Below, in pieces: positions 1-5,739 of a stretch of DNA of 12,049 nt. The translations under genes were made by a program, and so were the position numbers. Under the pieces are notes generated by a model. It saw only the letters and a list, made by a program, of their open reading frames with translations. It was not told where the DNA came from and did not search any database. How positions within the stretch are numbered: the stretch's first letter is position 1; every line of letters starts with the position of its first letter. This DNA comes from Vulcanimicrobiota bacterium (lineage in GTDB: Bacteria; Vulcanimicrobiota; Vulcanimicrobiia; Vulcanimicrobiales; Vulcanimicrobiaceae), in assembly GCA_014304965.1 (NCBI GenBank), contig JACRTZ010000236.1, positions 1 through 12,049 on the forward strand, in the 5' to 3' direction.

Positions 1-461
1 GCCTCGCGCTCGCCGCGCAGATCGTCGGCAGCAAGCTTGGCACCAAGGTCATTTACGTGCAGCACGGCTCATTCGATACGCATGCCGCGCAAAAGGGCAC
101 GCAAGACCGGCTCTTGCGCGAACTGTCGGACGGCATCAAAGCCTTCTACGATGATCTCGCCGCGCACGGCAACGATCGGCGCGTGCTCACGATGACGTTC
201 TCCGAATTCGGTCGGCGCGTCGCCGAAAACGCGAGCCGCGGTACCGATCACGGCGAAGCAGGGCCGATGTTCCTCATCGGCGGTGGCGTCAAGGGCGGCA
301 TCTATGGCGACCATCCGTCGCTCGACGATCTCGACAACGGCGACATCAAGTACACGGTGGACTTCCGCAGCGTCTATGCGACCATCGTCGAGAAGTGGTT
401 CGGACGCCCCTCGACCGGCATCATCGCCGGCTCGTTCCCGACGATGGCCATGCTCGCCTAA
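1..461 (+). CDS. DUF1501 family protein, C-terminal part (5' end outside window)
   Basis: The reading frame is open from base 3 to the TAA at 459-461, so the true start lies upstream of the window. The visible ~152 residues carry the typical DUF1501 (PF07394) C-terminal signature: a TFSEFGRR motif, then GTDHGEAGPMFLIGG, then a GGIYGDHPSL stretch, and a final segment resembling the usual 'vDFRsvYativ..W' ending. DUF1501 proteins have an alkaline-phosphatase/sulfatase-like fold and are often exported by Tat, frequently paired with a DUF1800 gene. The N-terminus and any signal peptide or DUF1800 partner cannot be seen. The substrate is unknown. Family assignment is from motif recognition; the enzymatic role is not established. 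Confidence 0.88.
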   Translation, partial: LALAAQIVGSKLGTKVIYVQHGSFDTHAAQKGTQDRLLRELSDGIKAFYDDLAAHGNDRRVLTMTFSEFGRRVAENASRGTDHGEAGPMFLIGGGVKGGIYGDHPSLDDLDNGDIKYTVDFRSVYATIVEKWFGRPSTGIIAGSFPTMAMLA

Positions 462-468
462 GGTCGCT

Positions 469-491
469 GCGCCGCACGCGGCAAGCGGCGC
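469..491 (+). terminator. GC-rich hairpin after the DUF1501 gene (possible weak terminator)
   Basis: GCGCCGC at 469-475 pairs perfectly with GCGGCGC at 485-491 around a 9-nt loop, starting 8 bases after the stop codon. No T-run follows, so this is not a canonical intrinsic terminator. It could pause polymerase or stabilise the 3' end, or be chance in a GC-rich spacer. Confidence 0.3.
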
Positions 492-568
492 GCACTGGAC
501 CGGCAATGTGCTCGACCGCCCCTTCAGGACAACGAGAAGACGAGAGGGTAGGCCCGCCTTTAGGGAAG

Positions 569-580
569 ATATGCACATAT
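569..580. promoter_or_regulatory. Perfect palindrome over the phaJ start codon (candidate operator)
   Basis: ATATG-CA-CATAT is a perfect inverted repeat with 5-bp arms whose right arm runs into the ATG of the MaoC gene (579-581). The sequence ATGCACATAT within it recurs as ATGCACCTAT at 1065-1074 just before the PhaQ-like regulator gene. A repressor bound here would overlap the translation initiation region. Binding by the neighbouring PadR-type protein is an inference. PadR operators are usually longer ATGT-N8-ACAT-type repeats, and this site is not an exact match. Confidence 0.35.
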
Positions 581-1031
581 GGACGAAACCGCGTATTTTC
601 CCGGCCGAACCGAATCGCTCGTTCGGACCGTGACCGCCGCTGAGGTCGAGGCCTTCGCCAAGGCCACGGGCGACGTGAATCCCGTCCACCTCGACGAAGC
701 GTACGCCCAGGGAACGCGGTTCGGGCACCGGATCGCCCATGGAATGCTCGCGGCGTCCTACATTTCGGCCCTTTTGGGCACGCAATTTCCGGGGCCGGGC
801 ACGATTTACGTCAGCCAGGCCCTGAATTTTTTGAAGCCGGTCTATCTGGGCGACACCCTACGCGTCTCGGTCACCGTGACCAAGTTCCGGGCCGATAAGG
901 CCATCCTGACGCTCGAAACGGCCATCCAGAATCAGCGGGGCGATAAGGTCCTGGCAGGTGAGGCCGTTTGCTTGGTGGGCGACGTAGCTTCCCAACCTCG
1001 GCGGGCCGTCTCGGGCGCCGCGGCCGACTAA
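579..1031 (+). CDS. phaJ: MaoC-family (R)-specific enoyl-CoA hydratase, PhaJ-like
   Basis: This 150-residue single hot-dog protein has the MaoC hydratase-2 motif: D32 and H37 in the segment GDVNPVHLDE, followed by F48-GHRIAHGML57, matching the catalytic Asp/His pair and 'HGML' turn of Aeromonas PhaJ. Similarity continues through the LPG/FPG-x-GTIY and PVYLGD segments. The family hydrates trans-2-enoyl-CoA to (R)-3-hydroxyacyl-CoA, feeding beta-oxidation intermediates into PHA synthesis; the length is slightly above PhaJ (about 134 aa) because of a polar C-terminal tail. The start at 579 has an AGGGAAG Shine-Dalgarno at 562-568. It lies 47 bases upstream of a PhaQ-like regulator and phasin, supporting a PHA role. 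Alternative: a generic MaoC dehydratase of other acyl-CoA metabolism; substrate chain length cannot be read from sequence. Confidence 0.85.
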   Translation: MDETAYFPGRTESLVRTVTAAEVEAFAKATGDVNPVHLDEAYAQGTRFGHRIAHGMLAASYISALLGTQFPGPGTIYVSQALNFLKPVYLGDTLRVSVTVTKFRADKAILTLETAIQNQRGDKVLAGEAVCLVGDVASQPRRAVSGAAAD

Positions 1032-1037
1032 AAGCGC

Positions 1038-1066
1038 TTGCACGGAGTCGCATCTATGTGTAAAAT
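1038..1066 (+). promoter_or_regulatory. Candidate sigma70-type promoter of phaQ-phaP
   Basis: TTGCAC at 1038-1043 and TAAAAT at 1061-1066 are separated by 17 bases; the -10 differs from TATAAT at one position, the -35 keeps only the TTG core. The predicted transcript would start around 1073, only about 6 bases before the ATG at 1079, so the mRNA would be nearly leaderless. This agrees with the absence of any Shine-Dalgarno before phaQ. Confidence 0.5.
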
Positions 1067-1070
1067 GCAC
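1058..1070. promoter_or_regulatory. Imperfect palindrome over the phaQ -10 box (candidate autoregulatory operator)
   Basis: GTGTA-AAA-TGCAC is an inverted repeat with 4 of 5 arm positions paired, centred in the -10 element of the promoter in front of the PadR-type regulator. PadR-family repressors commonly autoregulate by binding such sites. The right half extends into ATGCACCTAT, nearly the same as the sequence at the phaJ start. Confidence 0.38.
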
Positions 1071-1078
1071 CTATCGGT

Positions 1079-1534
1079 ATGAAGAACGCAGTGGGACCCC
1101 GGGGCGCCGCTCCGGACGGCAACGATGAAGATCGGGCCGACTCGACTCACGGCAAGGCCGAGGCGGGGTTGCCCCCGCGTGGTACGCCCAAAAACTACCT
1201 GATGGCGTGGCTCCTCGTGATGCTCAAAGATATCAACCTGCACGGTTACGAGATCATGCGAGCGCTCAAGGACAACTTCGCCGTCGTATCCGACCCCGGG
1301 ACGGTCTATCGCGCGCTGCGACAACTCGAGCGCGACGGTTACATCACCTCGTGGTGGGATCCGAAAGAGCAGGGACCGGCTCGGCGGATGTACACGCTGA
1401 CCGACACCGGAAGCGACGCTCTCAAAATGTGGAGCTCCGCGCTTGAGCAGTACCGCACCAACCTCGACGCGTTCTTCAGCCTCTACACCGGAGCGTGGAC
1501 GAAAGAACATCCCCGCTCCAAACCCGAGGAGTAA
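1079..1534 (+). CDS. phaQ: PadR-family regulator, PhaQ-like PHB-responsive repressor
   Basis: 151 residues. A polar, low-complexity N-terminal tail (1-36) precedes a PadR winged helix (about 37-112): P37-KNYLMAWLLVMLKD, LHGYEIM, then the recognition-helix region GTVYRALRQLERDGYI (74-89) and the wing GPARRMYTLTDTG (99-111). The C-terminal helix, with SLEQY/LDAFFSLYTG-like sequence at 119-138, is the part that most resembles Bacillus PhaQ as I remember it; PhaQ represses phaP and itself and is released by poly-3-hydroxybutyrate. Only 3 bases separate its stop from the phasin start, reproducing the B. megaterium phaQ-phaP order. The long N-terminal tail is unusual for PadR proteins. No Shine-Dalgarno is visible and the promoter predicts a near-leaderless mRNA. 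PadR assignment is firm; the PhaQ subfamily is strongly suggested by sequence and neighbour. Confidence 0.88.
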   Translation: MKNAVGPRGAAPDGNDEDRADSTHGKAEAGLPPRGTPKNYLMAWLLVMLKDINLHGYEIMRALKDNFAVVSDPGTVYRALRQLERDGYITSWWDPKEQGPARRMYTLTDTGSDALKMWSSALEQYRTNLDAFFSLYTGAWTKEHPRSKPEE

Positions 1535-1537
1535 AGA

Positions 1538-1987
1538 ATGAGTCGCCAAGAAACGATCGAGTCGACGTCGAGCTACGTCGAACTCGCGAGCCAAGCTTAC
1601 GGTCTTTTCGTCGACGCCGCAGCGTCGGCCAACCAGCGCGCGCTGGGCTACTGGAAATCGCTCTACGAGATCACGTCGCGCCCCTACGCCTCGACCGCCG
1701 TGGAGAATGCGGTTCGCGAGAACTTCGATCGTGCGAACCAAGTCGTGTCGCTAACGATCAACGAACTGCAAGCGAACGGCGCAAAGTCGGCCGAACTGGC
1801 CGAGAAGCTGTCCGCGCATGCCGCCAAGGTCCAGGATTCCGCGAGCACCGCGTTCCGCGGCGTCGTGAGCACCGGCATCTCGAACATGAACTTCGTGAAA
1901 GATTCGACCGCGCAGCAGTTCGAAGACCTCACCAAGCGCATGGACGAAATGCAGACCCGCACCGCAGCGGCCGTCTCGAACAACTAA
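1538..1987 (+). CDS. phaP: Phasin (PHA granule-associated protein)
   Basis: 149 residues, no Cys, a single Trp (W39), rich in Ala, Ser, Glu, Gln and predicted almost wholly helical, with amphipathic heptad-like stretches (about 50-110) and a polar C-terminal helix with Gln/Met/Lys. The N-terminal part (SYVELASQAYGLFVDA) and the 'NQRALGYWKSLYEI' segment look like the amphipathic phasin helix that lies on the polymer surface. Phasins coat PHA granules, limiting their coalescence and setting size and number. GAGGAG at 1526-1531 provides the ribosome site, and translation is probably coupled to the upstream PhaQ-like gene. An intrinsic terminator follows, so phaQ-phaP ends a transcript. Phasins diverge rapidly, so the call rests on composition, length and context as well as local similarity. 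Confidence 0.82.
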   Translation: MSRQETIESTSSYVELASQAYGLFVDAAASANQRALGYWKSLYEITSRPYASTAVENAVRENFDRANQVVSLTINELQANGAKSAELAEKLSAHAAKVQDSASTAFRGVVSTGISNMNFVKDSTAQQFEDLTKRMDEMQTRTAAAVSNN

Positions 1988-1989
1988 AA

Positions 1990-2007
1990 CTTCCTATCGT
2001 CAGGAAG
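1990..2007 (+). other. Hairpin directly ahead of the phaP terminator
   Basis: CTTCCT (1990-1995) and AGGAAG (2002-2007) form a perfect 6-bp stem with a 6-nt loop three bases after the phaP stop codon. With the terminator hairpin immediately behind it, the transcript would end in two stacked stem-loops, which may stabilise the abundant phasin mRNA. Confidence 0.45.
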
Positions 2008-2009
2008 GG

Positions 2010-2035
2010 CCGGCAGCAATGCCGGTCTTTTTTTG
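2010..2035 (+). terminator. Intrinsic terminator of the phaQ-phaP transcript
   Basis: CCGGCA (2010-2015), a GCAA tetraloop and TGCCGG (2020-2025) form a 6-bp stem, extendable by wobble and A-T pairs on both sides, followed by a T-rich run from 2026 to 2040. This is a textbook rho-independent terminator. On the other strand it lies behind the convergent enolase-superfamily gene, with A-rich sequence ahead of the hairpin but only a short T-run after it, so it acts mainly on the plus strand. Confidence 0.88.
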
Positions 2036-2051
2036 TTTTTGAGCGGGGCCG

Positions 2052-3140
2052 TTAGATGAGGAAGGGCTTGAGCGCGTCCTCGTTCCAAGCGATGCCGGCA
2101 CCCGGCGCGTCGGCGATGATCGCGTTGCCATTTTCGATGCGAACGGGCTGCTGCAGAATGGGTCCTGCGTGATCGAGGTATTCGAGCCACTTGCACGTCG
2201 GCGTCACGGCCAGCGCGTGCAGGCTGTATTCTGGAAAGGCGTGACTGGAAACCGGCAGGCCGGCGGCTTCAGCTAAGGACGCCGCGCGCATCCAGCCGGA
2301 TATTCCGCCTAATTTCATCACGTCGAGCATGAGGTGATCGGACGCGCCGGCTTCGATCAACTTGGCGATGTCGTGCGGGCCCCAGCAGTTTTCGCCGAGT
2401 TGAATTGCCGTCTTCGCCGAGGCTGCGATGCGCGCATGGCCGCTGTAATCGTCGAAACGCGTGGGCTCTTCGATCCAGTACAAACCCTCGTCGTCAAGCA
2501 CGCGCGCGCGATCGATCGCCTCGGCGACCGATAAACTTTGATTGTAGTCCACCATCAAGCGCGCATCCGCGCCGATCGCCGATCGCACCGCACGAATCGT
2601 CTCGAGGTCGGCGGCAATATCGCTGCGTCCGATCTTGACCTTCAGCGCCTTGAATCCGCGCTCGAGCAGTTCCTCAGCTTCCGCAGCGGCGCCGCTCGGG
2701 CTCATCGTGCGCAGGCTTGCGTAGGCGGGCACCGCTTTCGGCGTGCCGCCGAGCAGCGACACGAGCGGTACGCCGCAGGCTTTCGCGCGCGCGTCCCAGA
2801 GCGCCATGTCGAGCCCGGCGAGCGCGATCGTCACCAATCCTTGGGAACCGACGAGCCGAAAGTGGCGCTCGAGTTTGCGCTCGATGCTTGCCGGCGACGC
2901 GTCCTCGCCCTTGACGAGCGGTTCGAGGTCTGCGGTCAAGGCGGCGAGTGCTCGCAACGCCGTCGGCGTGTAACAACGGATGTACGAACTGCCTTCGACG
3001 CCTTCTTCGGTCGCGACATCAACGAGTACGAGGGGCGTCGTGTGCATGACGCCGCTCGCGGTTTCCATCGGTTTGAGAAGCCGCAGGTCCAGCGCCCGAA
3101 CGCGCAACGAGCGGATGGTGAGTTTCTTGGGGGTGGGCAT
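2052..3140 (-). CDS. Enolase-superfamily enzyme, mandelate racemase subgroup
   Basis: 362 residues, the usual length for the mandelate racemase/muconate lactonizing enzyme family. An N-terminal capping domain (about 1-125) is followed by a TIM-barrel: KVK at 167-169 (acid/base lysines), metal ligands D198 (VDYN), E224/E225 (WIEEP) and E250 (GEN), then D273 (LDVMK) and H300 (SSHAFPE). The Asp-His dyad together with the KxK lysine is the mandelate racemase-type arrangement, able to abstract a proton from either face of a carboxylate substrate. The barrel therefore looks catalytically complete. The substrate (hydroxy acid, sugar acid or other) cannot be deduced. It is divergent from phaB with 102 bases between starts and converges on phaP. 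Start ATG at 3138-3140 has no strong ribosome site. A dipeptide epimerase or muconate cycloisomerase is less likely because the C-terminal catalytic His is present. Confidence 0.87.
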   Translation of the reverse strand: MPTPKKLTIRSLRVRALDLRLLKPMETASGVMHTTPLVLVDVATEEGVEGSSYIRCYTPTALRALAALTADLEPLVKGEDASPASIERKLERHFRLVGSQGLVTIALAGLDMALWDARAKACGVPLVSLLGGTPKAVPAYASLRTMSPSGAAAEAEELLERGFKALKVKIGRSDIAADLETIRAVRSAIGADARLMVDYNQSLSVAEAIDRARVLDDEGLYWIEEPTRFDDYSGHARIAASAKTAIQLGENCWGPHDIAKLIEAGASDHLMLDVMKLGGISGWMRAASLAEAAGLPVSSHAFPEYSLHALAVTPTCKWLEYLDHAGPILQQPVRIENGNAIIADAPGAGIAWNEDALKPFLI

Positions 3141-3242
3141 GCTCGTCGCGTTTCGTCGTCCGGACGCTCGGCTGCTTCATCGCGACAGACTAACTGCATT
3201 TCGCCCTGGGGACTGTCGGCGCACGGTTCCGAACCCCGCCGC
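3141..3242. promoter_or_regulatory. Divergent intergenic region between the racemase-like gene and phaB
   Basis: This 102-base gap must hold both start regions. It contains a perfect 10-bp palindrome CGTCCGGACG at 3157-3166 and an inverted repeat CGACAG (3183-3188) / CTGTCG (3213-3218) with a 24-base spacer. I could not identify convincing -35/-10 pairs on either strand, nor a Shine-Dalgarno before phaB. Short palindromes are common in GC-rich DNA, so an operator role is only a possibility. Confidence 0.3.
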
Positions 3243-4058
3243 ATGGATATCAAAGCGCGTCCCAAGGCGGAAACACCGGCGACCGGCACCGCTCCCGATC
3301 CCAGCCACGCGCAACCGCTCCTCGGCCGCGTCGCCGTCGTGACGGGCGGCTCGCGCGGCATCGGCGCGACGATCGCAAAAGAATTGGCCGCTAGCGGCGC
3401 GACGGTAGTGGTGAACTACGTGCGCGGCGCCGAGGCCGCGGCCGGCATTGTCGCCCAAATCGAAGCGGCCGGCGGCCACGCCGGAACCGAAGGCGCCGAC
3501 GTCTCGGACTTCGATCAGGTCGGCGCGATGTTCGGGCGCGTCAAAGAAAAGTACGGACGCCTCGACGTGCTCGTCAACAATGCGGGCATTCTGCGCGACC
3601 GCACCTTCAAGAAGATGTCCATCACGGACTGGCACGAGGTTATCAATACCAACCTTTCGAGTGTGATGTACTGCTGCAACGTCGCGGTGCCGATGCTGCT
3701 CGACAACGGCTGGGGACGCATCATCAACATCTCGTCCTTCGTGGGGCAGATGGGAAATTTCGGCCAGGCGAATTACTCCGCCGCCAAAGCCGGCATTCTC
3801 GGTTTTACCAAGACCCTCGCGATCGAGCTGGCGCGCTACAATATCACCGTCAACGCCGTGTGCCCGGGTTTCGTCGAGACCGAAATGTGGAGCTCGGTGC
3901 CCCCGAATATCCAGGCGAAGATCCTCGAGCGCATTCCCATGCACCGAGTCGCCAAAGCCGAAGAGATCGCGCGCGGCGTACGTTTCTTAGCGGTGGAGGG
4001 CGATTACATGACGGGCCAATCGTTGAACATCAACGGCGGCGTGTACATGGGTTGGTAA
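3243..4058 (+). CDS. phaB: Acetoacetyl-CoA reductase (PhaB-type SDR)
   Basis: 271 residues, a classical short-chain dehydrogenase: cofactor loop TGGSRGIG (34-41), NNAG (112-115), catalytic Asn in INTNLSS (N137), S165, Y178 and K182. The segment around the active site, GQMGNFGQANYSAAKAG, is the diagnostic PhaB signature, and the C-terminus 'NINGGVYMGW' is PhaB/FabG-like. PhaB reduces acetoacetyl-CoA with NADPH to (R)-3-hydroxybutyryl-CoA, the PHB monomer. The ATG at 3243 adds a polar ~25-residue leader before the Rossmann fold; it is the only ATG near the domain, but no ribosome site is visible, so this start is uncertain. The same frame is open far upstream, antisense to the racemase gene, but that stretch is not protein-like. 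Alternative: FabG, less likely given the signature and the PHA neighbours. Confidence 0.87.
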   Translation: MDIKARPKAETPATGTAPDPSHAQPLLGRVAVVTGGSRGIGATIAKELAASGATVVVNYVRGAEAAAGIVAQIEAAGGHAGTEGADVSDFDQVGAMFGRVKEKYGRLDVLVNNAGILRDRTFKKMSITDWHEVINTNLSSVMYCCNVAVPMLLDNGWGRIINISSFVGQMGNFGQANYSAAKAGILGFTKTLAIELARYNITVNAVCPGFVETEMWSSVPPNIQAKILERIPMHRVAKAEEIARGVRFLAVEGDYMTGQSLNINGGVYMGW

Positions 4059-4090
4059 CCCGCTCGACGCCACGCAAGCGCGGTTCGACG

Positions 4091-4560
4091 GTGCGCCTCG
4101 ACCGAATCGTGCCCGCGCTGATGGTTGCCCTGTTTGCGCTATCGATCCACGCGCAGGTCGCGGCGGACGAGGTTCCAAGCGTTGCGAGCATTCGCGAGAA
4201 AGTCCTAAAAGCCGCAGGGCCGGCGCCCGAATCTTGGCGGGAGACCGATGAAACACGGTCATCCGACGACACCGTTACCGTCGAGCACAATTTCCGCGTC
4301 GGAAAAGATTATCGCTTCATCGCCGATAAGGGCCCATTTCACACCGAGCGAGGCGTCAAGAATGGCGTCGCTTGGCACATGAACGACAACGGTCAAGTCG
4401 TCATCGACCAACCGGATCCCGGCGAAGCGACGCCCGAGAAAACCACGACCACGGTAACGGCCATCCACGCTCCGATCGAAGGGTTTGTGATCGCGACGTT
4501 CAATGCGCGCGGTCACGGCGTCAAGGATTACATCGACGCCACGGCTTGGACCAGTGAAGT
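4091..4560 (+). pseudogene. Signal peptide and N-terminal domain of a disrupted secreted aspartyl protease
   Basis: From GTG 4091 (32 bases after phaB) the frame encodes a Sec signal peptide: a basic start (VRLDR), a hydrophobic core (IVPALMVALFALSI) and a likely cleavage after AQVAA. About 115 residues of a polar extracellular domain follow, through PFHTERGVKNGVAWHMNDNGQ and NARGHGVKDYIDATAW. Protein-like sequence in this frame stops near 4555; the frame itself stays open to 4993 but as shadow sequence. The aspartyl protease domain begins within the same few codons in the +1 frame. Together they look like one gene (4091-5387) broken by a 1-base insertion, 2-base loss or a larger frame-changing deletion. 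Alternative starts are TTG 4052 overlapping phaB and ATG 4121. A sequencing or assembly error in the source is possible. Confidence 0.6.
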
Positions 4561-5387
4561 TTGGGCGCTCCCACATCTACGTTCGCGTGATGATCGCCGG
4601 GCGCGGACTGGACTTCGTGCTCGATACGGGGGCGAGCGGCATTACGATCGATGCGGCCGTCGGGCACGAACTTGGCCTTCAGGAATATGGGAGACGATCC
4701 GCCGTGACGGCCGGCAGATATACGACGGCACGTACCATCGTACCGGAAATGCGCATTGGAACGCTGACGATGAAAAACGTGGCGGTTCAAGAGATTCCGC
4801 ACGGCTGGCAGACGGCTTCCGACGTGAAGGAAGTAGGACTGCTCGGGTTCGATTTTCTGGCGGAGCTCGGCGTGACGATCGATTACGAGCGCCAGCGAGT
4901 TACGGTCGTGCCCGGCACCGAATATGTGGCGCCGACGGACCGCCACATGATTCCCTTAACGGTGCGCCTGGGCACCGGGCAACCGCGCACTGATGTGACG
5001 ATCAACGGCGCGCTCGGCGAGCGTTGGGTGCTCGATACAGGGGGCGCCGGCACGTTCCTCATCTTCGATTATTTTGCGCGACGGCATCCAGAAGCGCTGA
5101 AAAACAGCGAGGGCGCTCGAGATACCCACGAGCCGAAGCTTTATGGAGTTGGTGGCCCTATACCGACTCAGTCATATCAGATCGCTGCACTAAAACTTGG
5201 AACGGTGACGTTCCGGGATTTCGCCGGCTATCGCGTCATGGGCGCGACGGCCTACGCTTCCACCGACGACGGGATCATCGGCGCGGAATTTTTGCGACTC
5301 TTTACGGTCGGACTCGACTACGGACAAAGCCGAGTTTACCTGGTTCCGAGCCGTGCGACCCGAGCCGCGATGGGAATTCGCGATTGA
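4503..5387 (+). CDS. Retropepsin-like aspartyl protease, C-terminal portion of the broken gene
   Basis: Counting from ATG 4503 (294 residues), real protein sequence starts at about residue 15 (LGPVKFGRSHIYVRVMIAG). Two aspartyl protease half-domains follow, each with its own active-site triplet: LDTGASG with D41 and LDTGGAG with D178. Each ends with a GLLGFDFL/GIIGAEFLR-type segment and an 'xxIDYERQRV / VGLDYGQSRVYL' strand. This is the tandem layout of bacterial retropepsin-like (PF13650-type) proteins, usually exported. No signal peptide is encoded in this frame; it lies in the preceding frame at 4091. If translated alone from 4503 the protein would remain in the cytoplasm. ATG 4503 is inside the N-terminal domain's coding sequence and is unlikely to be a natural start. 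The substrate is unknown. Confidence 0.72.
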   Translation: MRAVTASRITSTPRLGPVKFGRSHIYVRVMIAGRGLDFVLDTGASGITIDAAVGHELGLQEYGRRSAVTAGRYTTARTIVPEMRIGTLTMKNVAVQEIPHGWQTASDVKEVGLLGFDFLAELGVTIDYERQRVTVVPGTEYVAPTDRHMIPLTVRLGTGQPRTDVTINGALGERWVLDTGGAGTFLIFDYFARRHPEALKNSEGARDTHEPKLYGVGGPIPTQSYQIAALKLGTVTFRDFAGYRVMGATAYASTDDGIIGAEFLRLFTVGLDYGQSRVYLVPSRATRAAMGIRD

Positions 5388-5418
5388 GGTCGCCGAATCT
5401 CAGTCGTGGAGGCCACAG

Positions 5419-5685
5419 GTGAAAGCATGGCTGTGGACGACGGTGACGAGCATTACGATCGTCATCAGCTTTGTGCTCCTCTACCAAACATCGCTCAAGA
5501 AATGGGCCGGGAGGCGCACCGCCGTGTTGGGTTCGGCGATGCTCGCGATCCTCGTCGTCGGGCCTTTCGCAATCCGCAACGGCTTCAATTTCAACGTCAT
5601 GTACGGGGTGCTCTGGGCATCAATGCTCGCCTCGGGGCTGTCGCTCGTGTTCGATCATTCGTCGAGGCGAAGCCGCAAGATTTGA
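5419..5685 (+). CDS. Small three-helix membrane protein, unknown function
   Basis: 88 residues from GTG 5419, chosen because GGAGG at 5408-5412 sits 6 bases upstream; an in-frame ATG at 5353 would overlap the protease gene and add a non-hydrophobic leader. Three hydrophobic segments are visible: about 4-23 (LWTTVTSITIVISFVLLY), 32-51 (TAVLGSAMLAILVVGPFAI) and 58-79 (VMYGVLWASMLASGLSLVF), with short basic loops (KKWAGRR) and a basic tail (SSRRSRKI). I do not recognise a family. Placement 31 bases after the protease gene and before the MBL gene suggests the same transcript. Confidence 0.6.
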   Translation: MKAWLWTTVTSITIVISFVLLYQTSLKKWAGRRTAVLGSAMLAILVVGPFAIRNGFNFNVMYGVLWASMLASGLSLVFDHSSRRSRKI

Positions 5686-5739
5686 ACGTTCCGTCCGGTT
5701 CGCACGGACCGGGGAGCAAGCGGGCCGAACGGCGTGGGA

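Noticed and set aside
69..785. 238-residue minus-strand open frame over the DUF1501 and phaJ genes
   Set aside because: It spans two well-supported plus-strand genes in a GC-rich background, its product is Arg/Gly/Ala-rich without a recognisable domain, and it has no own context.
2538..3242. Long in-frame extension upstream of phaB giving a 506-residue open frame
   Set aside because: The extension is antisense to the conserved racemase-type gene and reads as low-complexity Arg-rich sequence; the SDR domain starts after 3243.
4561..4993. Continuation of the N-terminal domain frame through the protease region
   Set aside because: Sequence after about 4560 in this frame is Arg-rich shadow of the protease coding sequence, which has clear family motifs in the +1 frame.
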